NCBI GenBank assembly: GCA_902521155.1
Contig: CABYQR010000005.1
Span: 1-52,736, forward strand
Length of the DNA: 52,736 nt
Reading direction: 5' to 3'
Source of the DNA: an uncultured Alphaproteobacteria bacterium
GTDB lineage: Bacteria > Pseudomonadota > Alphaproteobacteria > HIMB59
Shown here: in pieces, positions 18,208 through 25,551 of the stretch
How positions within the stretch are numbered: position 1 is the stretch's first letter
How the letters are laid out: each line of letters opens with the position of its first letter
Notes under the pieces: model-generated
What the model was told of the DNA's origin: nothing
Database searches by the model: none
What the model saw: only the letters and a program-made list of their open reading frames with translations
Program-made: the position numbers and the translations under genes

Positions 18208-19674
18208 TTATGGCAAGCAATCCAAATATTTATCAAGATCCCACTGAGTTGGAGTTGCTAGGAATTCTTCCCACTCATCTCGTTTGTATTCAGTGAACAC
18301 TCTTAACATATCTCCAGGCATTGCATCTTGGATAAGTTTATCTTTATCTAACTTGTCTAGTGCTTCTCCTAGCGTCATTGGTAATTTTTCTTTACCTGCA
18401 TTTGCCTCATACATGTTTTGTTGTTCTGGTTTACCAGGATCCATCTTTTCTTCAATCCCATGACCAAACGCAGCTAACAAGCCTGAACCCATTAGGTAAG
18501 GGTTGTGAGCTGAGTCAACAGAACGGTATTCAAATCTTCCAGGTGCTGAGACTCTTAGACCACAAGTTCTATTTTGATAGCCCCAGTCAGCATAAACAGG
18601 AGCCCAAAAACCAGCATCCCATAATCTTCTATAAGAGTTAACCGTTGATGAACCTAATGCAGTGAGAGCTGGAAGGTGTTCCATTACTCCACCAATAGCA
18701 TTCAGACCAATTTTACCTGGAATCTTTCTATCGTCAGTATCAGGCATAAAGACATTTTCTCCACCTCTTCGATGATGATAAATTTGTTCCATTCCAGGAA
18801 GAGCCTTAACATCATTACCACATGGAATGAGTTGATCTTCTCCATCTCTCCAAAGAGAAATATTTGTGTGACAGCCAGAAGCGGAAACACCAACAAAGGG
18901 TTTTGATAAAAAGCATGCTATTAAATTAAATTCTCTAGCTACCTGTGCACATATTTGCCTATAAGTAGAGAGCCTATCTGCATTTCTCAATACATCATCA
19001 TAGTTAAAGTTTAATTCTAATTGTCCTGGTGCATCTTCATGATCACCTTGGATAATATCAAGACCCATAAATCTAGAGTACTCAATAACTTTCATGTAGA
19101 CTGGTCTTAGAGACTCAAATTGATCAATATGATAACAATAAGGTTTAGAGAAACCAGAGCCTGTAGGGGTTCCATCTTCATTCTTTGTTAACCACATCAT
19201 TTCAGGTTCAGTACCTGCTCTTAATTCCAATCCATGTTTTTCTTTAAATTCTCTATGTTGTCTTTTTAGATTTCCTCTACAGTCTGAAGTTAAGAAACCA
19301 CCTGGATCTTCATCTTCTTCTCTATTTCTAAAACAGGTACAAAAAACTCTAGCTATTCTTTTATCCCAAGGAAGTTGAACAAATGTTTCTGGATCCGGAA
19401 TACCAACTAACTCGTGGGCCTCTGGTCCATAACCTATGTAATCTCCATTTCTGTTTGTAAATAGATTAGCTGTTGAACCATAAACTAACTGGAAACCTTT
19501 TTGAGCAACTGTTTCCCAATGGTCAGCAGGGTAACCTTTACCAACAATTCTACCTGTGACTGAAATAAACTGGTAATAAATATATTCAATACCTAACTCA
19601 TCAATCTTTTTTCTAACTTTTTTAACGTTTTCGTTTCTTTCTTTATCTGAAACGTATGTTTCTAATGCTGTCAT
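18208..19674 (-). CDS. Glutamine-synthetase-family ligase (second operon), substrate unknown
   Basis: This GS-fold enzyme of 488 residues has intact site motifs: GTEPEMMWL, QGDHEDAPGQLELNFNY, GCHTNISLW, NSYRRLWDAGFW and RFEYRSVDSAHNPYL. The open frame reaches 19749, but the ATG at 19674 follows a strong AGGAGG, so the 25 extra residues are rejected. Compared with GmaS it has a longer N-terminus and a distinct lid region (FCTCFRNREEDEDPGG). It lies between a flavoprotein and an amidotransferase, so it may form a gamma-glutamylamide that feeds the following three subunits. A methylamine role cannot be excluded, but gmaS is already present. Confidence 0.75.
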   Translation of the reverse strand: MTALETYVSDKERNENVKKVRKKIDELGIEYIYYQFISVTGRIVGKGYPADHWETVAQKGFQLVYGSTANLFTNRNGDYIGYGPEAHELVGIPDPETFVQLPWDKRIARVFCTCFRNREEDEDPGGFLTSDCRGNLKRQHREFKEKHGLELRAGTEPEMMWLTKNEDGTPTGSGFSKPYCYHIDQFESLRPVYMKVIEYSRFMGLDIIQGDHEDAPGQLELNFNYDDVLRNADRLSTYRQICAQVAREFNLIACFLSKPFVGVSASGCHTNISLWRDGEDQLIPCGNDVKALPGMEQIYHHRRGGENVFMPDTDDRKIPGKIGLNAIGGVMEHLPALTALGSSTVNSYRRLWDAGFWAPVYADWGYQNRTCGLRVSAPGRFEYRSVDSAHNPYLMGSGLLAAFGHGIEEKMDPGKPEQQNMYEANAGKEKLPMTLGEALDKLDKDKLIQDAMPGDMLRVFTEYKRDEWEEFLATPTQWDLDKYLDCLP

Positions 19675-19696
19675 TTTTTTTATTCCTCCTAATACA

Positions 19697-21043
19697 TCAA
19701 CTCCAAGGGAACGGACTATTTGAGACCGGATGTAACTTCCCTTCTTCATAACGAGAAAATCTGAAAGGTTCTAGAATATCAGATTTATTCCCAAGTACTT
19801 CATCAGATACTAAATCGCCTACCCCAGCCATCTTATATCCATGATTTGCGTCAGCTATAATATACACATTTTCTCTGTATTGGTCGAATACAGGAAAACG
19901 ATCTGGGGTCACACAACCTACTCCACCTGCTTTTTGTCTTTTATATTGTGCGTGACATCCATCAAACTGCTTTTGGCAAAAAGCTAAAGCAGATGTAAAT
20001 TTATCCTCAAAAGAAGTTCTTGGCTGAAATTCCTCTGACTTATGTCCATAGGGATCCATTTTCACTTCATTTACAGGCTTGTTTATGTCGTAAGGGGAGG
20101 ATCCTCCTTGAATACCATTTCTGTATACATCGGGCTTATAATAAAAACCCCACATTTCATTTTCGTGGATAGTTTCACCTGTCTTATTAGAGATTAATGC
20201 GGACTCTGTATCTACGTGGATAACAGGATATTCTTTGCCTTGGGCTGTTTTGTAGTTATTTGGGTTAACCTCAAGTTCTCCCTCTTCTAAAGCCATATAA
20301 GACCACATAGGAATGTCATCAGTAAACGTTCCATCTGATTTTTTAATTTTTACTGAATTAGGAAGTTCGAGTATCTCCCAAAATTTTCTAACCCATGGTC
20401 CAGCAGCAACAACCAATTGTGTACACTCAATAGTTCCTTGATTTGTTTCTACACCAGAAACAGCGCCACTACCGTTTGATGAAATTAAATTAGTTACTTC
20501 AACTCCCTCTAAAATTTTTGCACCTGCAGACTCAGCTAATTTTTTAAAACCCATATTAGCGCCGATGTTTGCTCCATACCCAGAATTTTTTTCATGGAGA
20601 ACGGAGGTAATACCTTCAGCTTGCCAATCAGGTAGCATATCCTTCATATATTTATCACAATCAGAAGCACCCTCAATAAAAGTAGAGTCATAGCCAATTT
20701 CTTTTTGCTGATGATATACTTCTGACATTCCTTCATGCATAAGTTGAGAGTTAATCTGCATATAACCAACAGGTCTGAAAGTTAGTGCTTCGGCATTTTC
20801 ATTCCAGACATTAACAGAATGAGCCATTAACCTTCTCATAGCAGGTTGGTAGTAATTATTTCTAACGATGCCACAAGCTACACTCGTTGCGCCTTCACCG
20901 ACTTTTGTTTTTTCAAGAACGACGACAGAATTTTCTTTTAGTTGTCCTTTACTTGCTAATTTTTTAGATAGGTGCCATGCAGTGCTAAGGCCATGAATAC
21001 CCGCTCCTATAATTAAGTATTCACAATTTGATGGTAAGCTCAT
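19697..21043 (-). CDS. DAO-family FAD-dependent oxidoreductase
   Basis: This 448-residue flavoprotein has an N-terminal FAD motif IIGAGIHGLSTAWHLS (about residues 12-27), the second segment LEKTKVGEGATSVACGIVRNNYYQP (split here for description), and a C-terminal FAD tail HGYKMAGVGDLVSDE. It resembles sarcosine oxidase beta and D-amino-acid oxidases but lacks the companion subunits next to it. As first gene of the operon with a GS homologue and GltB-like subunits, it could oxidise an N-alkylglutamate or another amine. It starts with GGAGG-N6-ATG, 59 bases below the TGTTTCA palindrome. Confidence 0.78.
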   Translation of the reverse strand: MSLPSNCEYLIIGAGIHGLSTAWHLSKKLASKGQLKENSVVVLEKTKVGEGATSVACGIVRNNYYQPAMRRLMAHSVNVWNENAEALTFRPVGYMQINSQLMHEGMSEVYHQQKEIGYDSTFIEGASDCDKYMKDMLPDWQAEGITSVLHEKNSGYGANIGANMGFKKLAESAGAKILEGVEVTNLISSNGSGAVSGVETNQGTIECTQLVVAAGPWVRKFWEILELPNSVKIKKSDGTFTDDIPMWSYMALEEGELEVNPNNYKTAQGKEYPVIHVDTESALISNKTGETIHENEMWGFYYKPDVYRNGIQGGSSPYDINKPVNEVKMDPYGHKSEEFQPRTSFEDKFTSALAFCQKQFDGCHAQYKRQKAGGVGCVTPDRFPVFDQYRENVYIIADANHGYKMAGVGDLVSDEVLGNKSDILEPFRFSRYEEGKLHPVSNSPFPWS

Positions 21044-21101
21044 TGCTATATCCTCCAGTAAGTGTATGTATTTTGAACATGGGTAGGGGAAAAAACACTA
21101 A

Positions 21102-21122
21102 TTGTTTCAAATTATGAAACAA
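21102..21122. promoter_or_regulatory. IclR-type operator before the second GS/GltB-like operon
   Basis: A perfect palindrome with 8-base arms, TTGTTTCA-N5-TGAAACAA, lies between the iclR stop and the flavoprotein start. The same core occurs before iclR and between mgdA and tmm. It is the likely binding site of the IclR regulator encoded alongside. Confidence 0.65.
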
Positions 21123-21140
21123 AAAAAGTAGAAAAAAGCT

Positions 21141-21911
21141 TTATTTATCAACAATTAAATTAGAAATTCTAGTTGAGGCCTTTTGCAATAATTGGACATA
21201 GTCAGGCATTGTCTTGGGGTTCATAAGATTCTTACTTCCAGATAAAGAGATTCCTGCAAAGGACCTTTTATCATTATCTAATATAGCAACACCAATACCA
21301 TACGTGTTATCAAAGGCCTCTCCGTAATTTAAAGAGTATCCAACACTTCTTATCTTCGTTAAATGTTTTTTAAGATCATTTAAGTTACTAATGGTATTAT
21401 TAGTGTGAGGATAAAAATTATACCTCTTATAAACAGCTGCTATTTCATTTTCTGGCCGATAAGCGAGCATGACCTTACCTAGAGCGCAACAATGTGCGTC
21501 TAATCTCATCCGAAAGGTACGATGAGAGGGATCACTATTAACATTTGATATTTTGTCAGAGTGAACAATTTGAGAACCTTCTAACATAGCTAAATAAGTT
21601 ATTAAATTTGTTTGACTAGAAATTTCTTCTAAAATTTCTCTGGAAGTTTCAGATATGGATTGCAAATAATCTGAAGTCTCTCCAAATTGAAAAGCCTTAT
21701 GACCCATAATATATGTGTTAGAGATATTATTTTTATGAATGTAGCCTAGTTGAGTTAATACAGATAGTAATCTAAAAGTAGTTGTTCTAGAGATAGCAGC
21801 CTTTCTAGAAATATTGGCAGCTTTTAAAGGAAATAAAGATTTAGATAAAATTTCTAAAATCTTAAAAGATTTCTCTAATGATTTATTTATATATTTAAGA
21901 CTTTCCGTCAA
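21141..21911 (-). CDS. IclR-family transcriptional regulator
   Basis: This is a regulator of about 256 residues. An N-terminal winged helix-turn-helix (KSFKILEILSK..., then AANISRKAAISRTTTFRLLSVLTQLGYIH) is followed by the effector-binding IclR domain (LEEISSQTNLITYLAML, RLDAHCCALGKVMLAY, GYSLNYGEAFDNTYGIGVAI). The open frame extends to a GTG at 21938 inside the operator, but AGGAGG lies right before a TTG at 21911, which I take as the start. It sits between the two GltB-like operons. Palindromes before it and both operons suggest autoregulation plus control of amine catabolism. Confidence 0.85.
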   Translation of the reverse strand: MTESLKYINKSLEKSFKILEILSKSLFPLKAANISRKAAISRTTTFRLLSVLTQLGYIHKNNISNTYIMGHKAFQFGETSDYLQSISETSREILEEISSQTNLITYLAMLEGSQIVHSDKISNVNSDPSHRTFRMRLDAHCCALGKVMLAYRPENEIAAVYKRYNFYPHTNNTISNLNDLKKHLTKIRSVGYSLNYGEAFDNTYGIGVAILDNDKRSFAGISLSGSKNLMNPKTMPDYVQLLQKASTRISNLIVDK

Positions 21912-21930
21912 AAACACCTCCTGCACAAAA

Positions 21931-21949
21931 TGTTTCACTATATGAAACT
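21931..21949. promoter_or_regulatory. IclR-type operator before iclR
   Basis: TGTTTCA-N5-TGAAACT, one mismatch from the perfect palindrome, begins 20 bases upstream of the predicted TTG start of iclR. Its position fits negative autoregulation. Confidence 0.6.
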
Positions 21950-22047
21950 GAAAATATCAAATAATTTAGAATTTAACAACAAGGATATTTAGAGAAACTA
22001 TATTTTTTAATCGGAAGTAGGACTTTTAGATATAAATTATATTAATA

Positions 22048-23370
22048 TTAAAACTTACTGCCAGGTATCCAACTGGTGCCTGTGAGAGGGACTCTAGCCA
22101 TAGCAGCAGCTTCAACAGTCAGTGCACATAAATCTTCAGGTTCTAAGTTATGTAAATCATTTTTTCCACAAGCTCGTGCAATAGTTTGTGCTTCTAAAGT
22201 CATGACTTTGAGATAGTTAGATAATCTCTTTCCTGCCTTTACAGGATCTAATCTTTTCATTAGCTGAGGATCTTGAGTATTAATACCAGAAGGGTCCTTT
22301 CCTTCATGCCAATCATCAAATGCGCCAGCTGTTGTTCCTAATTTATTATAGTCACTCTCCCATTTAGGGTCATTATCACCTAAAGCTATCAATGCAGATG
22401 AACCTATAGAAACCGCATCGGCTCCCAAGGCTAGAGCTTTAGCAACATCTGCTCCGTTTCTTATTCCACCTGAGACAACTAACTGGACTTTTCTATGCAT
22501 GTCTAAATCTAATAAAGCATCTACTGCTGGTCTTATGCAAGCTAATGTAGGTTGACCTACGTTTTCTATAAAAACTTCTTGGGTAGCTGCAGTGCCGCCT
22601 TGCATACCATCCAAAACAACTACATCCGCTCCAGCTTTGACGGCTAAGGCAGTGTCATAATAAGGTCTAGCTCCCGCAAGTTTAACAAAAATGGGAACTT
22701 TCCACTCAGTAATTTCTCTAAGTTCTAAAATCTTAATTTCTAAATCATCAGGTCCAGTCCAATCAGGGTGACGACATGCAGATCTTTGATCTATGCCTTT
22801 AGGAAGAGTTCTCATTTCTGCTACTCTGTCACTTATTTTCTGACCTAATAACATTCCTCCACCACCAGGTTTTGCTCCCTGTCCAATTACAACTTCTATG
22901 GCATCGGCTTTTCTTAAATCATTAGGGTTCATGCCGTATCTGGAGGGTAGCAGCTGGTAAACTAAATGCTTGGATTGACCTCTTTCCTCTGGGGTCATTC
23001 CGCCATCGCCAGTAGTTGTTGAAGTTCCAGCTATACTAGCGCCTCTTCCCAAAGCTTCCTTAGCAGGACCCGATAGTGCTCCAAAGCTCATACCCGCGAT
23101 AGTAATTGGGATGTCTAATTTAAGGGGATTTTTTGCATATCTAGTACCTAACGTGACTTTTGTATTACATTTCTCTCGATAGCCTTCCAAAGGATATCTT
23201 GACATAGAAGCTCCAAGAAAAAGAAGATCATCAAAATGAGGAAGTCTTCTTTTAGATCCTCCACCTCTGATGTCATAAATACCAGTTTCAGCTGCTCTTC
23301 TTATTTCTGAATTTGTGTATTCATCAAAAGTCCAAGACTGACGAGGAGTAGTTTTAATTTTATTGCTCAT
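22048..23370 (-). CDS. mgsC: MgsC, FMN-binding subunit of N-methylglutamate synthase
   Basis: This subunit produces N-methylglutamate from the methylamine of gamma-glutamylmethylamide and 2-oxoglutarate-derived carbon on an FMN barrel. The 440-residue protein has TIAGMSFGALSG, GTSTTTGDGGM, LVVSGGIRNGADVAKALALGADA and ARACGKNDLHNLEPEDL. The usual 3Fe-4S cysteine motif is replaced by FDDWHEGKDPSGINTQDP, which has no cysteine. It is the last gene of mgdABCD-mgsABC, two bases after mgsB. Assignment to N-methylglutamate synthesis rests on the linked dehydrogenase genes. Confidence 0.85.
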   Translation of the reverse strand: MSNKIKTTPRQSWTFDEYTNSEIRRAAETGIYDIRGGGSKRRLPHFDDLLFLGASMSRYPLEGYREKCNTKVTLGTRYAKNPLKLDIPITIAGMSFGALSGPAKEALGRGASIAGTSTTTGDGGMTPEERGQSKHLVYQLLPSRYGMNPNDLRKADAIEVVIGQGAKPGGGGMLLGQKISDRVAEMRTLPKGIDQRSACRHPDWTGPDDLEIKILELREITEWKVPIFVKLAGARPYYDTALAVKAGADVVVLDGMQGGTAATQEVFIENVGQPTLACIRPAVDALLDLDMHRKVQLVVSGGIRNGADVAKALALGADAVSIGSSALIALGDNDPKWESDYNKLGTTAGAFDDWHEGKDPSGINTQDPQLMKRLDPVKAGKRLSNYLKVMTLEAQTIARACGKNDLHNLEPEDLCALTVEAAAMARVPLTGTSWIPGSKF

Positions 23371-23372
23371 GG

Positions 23373-24068
23373 TTAATACTCGGATACATTATCGATATTA
23401 AAATTATATAATTTTTTAGCTGATCCATATTTCTTAAAATCTTTGGGTTTAACATTTTTAATATTACCTTTTTTTAATAATGATGTGAGCAGTTCTAAAT
23501 CTTTTTTTGTTAATTTCTTTTCTTCGCAATCTGCTCCAAGTGATTTAACCGATCCTCGAACAAATAACTTTGCTTCATAAAGGCTATCCCCAAGAGCCTC
23601 TCCAGCATCTCCACAAACTACCATATTTCCTGATTGTGCCATAAATGCCGACATATGTCCTACAGATCCTTTGACTATAATATCAATACCCTTCATAGAT
23701 ATTCCACATCTGGAGCTCGTGTCTCCATCAATAACAAGTGTTCCGCCATGAGCGGTAGCACCAGCAGATTGAGAGGCGTTACCTTTTACATGAACTTTTC
23801 CGGACATCATATTTTCTGCAACTCCTGTTCCCACATTGCCTTCAATTGTAACTAGAGCTTTTTGATTCATTCCTGCACAGTAATATCCAACATGACCTTT
23901 AACAGTGACTTCCATTTCATCTTTAAGTCCCGCACAAACAGCGTGGTTACCACTTGGGTTAGAAATTAAATAATTTCTTAAATTTGATTTAGGATCTAAA
24001 TTTTGAAGAACACTATTAACGTCTCTTAGCGACTTTTTCTTTAAGTCTAATTTGATTACTTCCCCCAT
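23373..24068 (-). CDS. mgsB: MgsB, GXGXG subunit of N-methylglutamate synthase
   Basis: This 231-residue beta-helix subunit resembles the GltB C-terminal domain. Repeats include VTVKGHVGYYCAGMN, VTIEGNVGTGVAENMMSG, GGTLVIDGDTSSRCGIS and IIVKGSVGHMSAFMAQSGNM. It is shorter at the N-terminus than the paralogue at 16418-17254. Its ATG overlaps the mgsA stop by 13 bases, exactly as in that paralogous pair. It forms the synthase complex with MgsA and MgsC. Confidence 0.85.
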   Translation of the reverse strand: MGEVIKLDLKKKSLRDVNSVLQNLDPKSNLRNYLISNPSGNHAVCAGLKDEMEVTVKGHVGYYCAGMNQKALVTIEGNVGTGVAENMMSGKVHVKGNASQSAGATAHGGTLVIDGDTSSRCGISMKGIDIIVKGSVGHMSAFMAQSGNMVVCGDAGEALGDSLYEAKLFVRGSVKSLGADCEEKKLTKKDLELLTSLLKKGNIKNVKPKDFKKYGSAKKLYNFNIDNVSEY

Positions 24069-24946
24069 GAATAAACTACTCCTGGTTCTGGTTCAAAAAT
24101 TTTAGCCGCATTAACCCCTGGTAAGTGAGCCATTGCTTGAAATTCAGAAGCAATAGCAACATAGTCATTAGTCTCTGCTATCACTGCAGGCTTACACGCT
24201 ATTTCATCTCTTACTATAGCAAAACCTTCTTTGGTACCTGTTATAAAAGTATAGAAACCATCTAAATCTTTTAGTCCATTGACTAGAGTTTCTTTCAAGG
24301 AGATTTTTTTTGACAAGCTATTTGAAATGTAACCAGCTGCAACTTCCGTATCATTTTGAGAGCCAAATGTTTGACCTTGTTTTATGAGATTTCTTCTTAA
24401 GTTATTATGATTGGATAATGACCCATTGTGAACTAAACATTCATCTTGGCCGGTTGAATATGGATGGGATCCATTAGTTGTAATTGCACTTTCTGTAGCC
24501 ATTCTTGTATGGCCAATAGCGTGTGTTCCTGAAAACTTATCTAATTGAAAATTTTTAATTACATCTCTTGGATTTCCTACTTGCTTAAAGATCTCTATAG
24601 ATTTTCCATAACCCACGAGAGAGACATCTTTTATTTCTGAAGATATAAATGAAAGTAATTTTTTTGGATTTTCTTCAGAAGTTATAACAACATGATCTGA
24701 GTGTTGTTTTAATTTTAATTTTTTGAATTTTTTTATAATAATTTTTTTAAAAGCACTAAAAGAAAAATCGTTTAAAAGACAAATGGAATACTTATATTCT
24801 TTTGATTTTTTATTATTTGAATAAATAGCAAATCCAGCACTATCAGGACCACGAGTAGCCATACCTTCCATCATTCCTGTCAAATACTTACCAAGATCTT
24901 TAGAAAGTTTTTTATTTTTTAAATAAATACCAACAATGCCACACAT
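24056..24946 (-). CDS. mgsA: MgsA, class II amidotransferase subunit of N-methylglutamate synthase
   Basis: This 296-residue Ntn glutaminase-like subunit starts MCGIVGIYLKNKK, giving Cys2 as nucleophile. I rejected an upstream frame extension to 25027 because it would remove that N-terminal Cys and overlap mgdD; GGAGAA lies before the ATG at 24946. Motifs: TRGPDSAGFAIY, GTHAIGHTRMATESAI, CLVHNGSLSNHNNLR and NDTEVAAGY. In the pathway it would release methylamine from gamma-glutamylmethylamide for MgsC. It is two bases from the mgdD stop. Confidence 0.85.
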   Translation of the reverse strand: MCGIVGIYLKNKKLSKDLGKYLTGMMEGMATRGPDSAGFAIYSNNKKSKEYKYSICLLNDFSFSAFKKIIIKKFKKLKLKQHSDHVVITSEENPKKLLSFISSEIKDVSLVGYGKSIEIFKQVGNPRDVIKNFQLDKFSGTHAIGHTRMATESAITTNGSHPYSTGQDECLVHNGSLSNHNNLRRNLIKQGQTFGSQNDTEVAAGYISNSLSKKISLKETLVNGLKDLDGFYTFITGTKEGFAIVRDEIACKPAVIAETNDYVAIASEFQAMAHLPGVNAAKIFEPEPGVVYSWGK

Positions 24947-24948
24947 CT

Positions 24949-25551
24949 TTATTCTCCGATAAAACCATATTCTAAAGCGGAGTCGGTAATACTGTGGTAA
25001 AAGGATCCACCGAAACTTCTTAGACAAAAAAGTCTAAAAGTAAGTGGCTGATCATCAATAAAATCGAGCATAAAACTAATGCCGTTATAAGATGAATTGG
25101 CACAGTTGTTTTTAGTAAACTCAGAATTATTGAGATTCAAAGGAGTACCTTTTTTTAAAACATCAATAGCGTGCAATCCTGAGATTTCTATTATAGCTCT
25201 TGAGTGAGAAATATCAGTAACCGCAAAATCATCATCATTAATAGGAGATAATTTTTCTTTAATGCTCAGATCGGAAGACACTACCATACATATATCTGGG
25301 CCATTCCATAAAATTCTAGTGTCATTATTATAACTAACGTCTGGATATTTTTTAGGCAAGTTCAGTCCATTAATTATGACTGAGTCTACATTAGCATTAC
25401 TGCTTTTAAATTTTGCTATTTGATAAATAGATAAGTTAGTTAATTCTTTAACTGTTAAAAGTTCACTCTTTTCTTTATTATGATAATTACCAAAGCTACC
25501 AATCTGATGATCATTAATTAAAGCAGATGAATTGGTATTTGAATTAGACAT
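24949..25551 (-). CDS. mgdD: MgdD, gamma (SoxG-like) subunit of N-methylglutamate dehydrogenase
   Basis: This 200-residue protein is the SoxG-type small subunit with a partial GcvT-like fold. It shows the segment ILWNGPDICMVVS, then FAVTDISHSRAIIEISGLHAIDVLKKGTPLNL (in two parts) and FRLFCLRSFGGSFYHSITDSA near the C-terminus, as in sarcosine oxidase gamma. Its ATG overlaps the mgdC stop by one base (TAATG). It belongs to the four-subunit dehydrogenase encoded by mgdABCD. Confidence 0.8.
   Translation of the reverse strand: MSNSNTNSSALINDHQIGSFGNYHNKEKSELLTVKELTNLSIYQIAKFKSSNANVDSVIINGLNLPKKYPDVSYNNDTRILWNGPDICMVVSSDLSIKEKLSPINDDDFAVTDISHSRAIIEISGLHAIDVLKKGTPLNLNNSEFTKNNCANSSYNGISFMLDFIDDQPLTFRLFCLRSFGGSFYHSITDSALEYGFIGE

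Noticed and set aside
18360-18906. Several frames opposite the GS homologue (18360-18641, 18676-18906, 18702-18896)
   Set aside because: They overlap a conserved enzyme and have no independent support; they are shadow frames.
19675-19749. Longer start for the GS homologue at 18208
   Set aside because: AGGAGG directly precedes the ATG at 19674, and the extension overlaps the flavoprotein gene.
21912-21938. GTG start of iclR
   Set aside because: It falls inside the palindromic operator; AGGAGG precedes a TTG at 21911.
24947-25027. N-terminal extension of mgsA
   Set aside because: It would overlap mgdD and place 27 residues before the essential N-terminal Cys of an Ntn amidotransferase; a ribosome site lies before the internal ATG.
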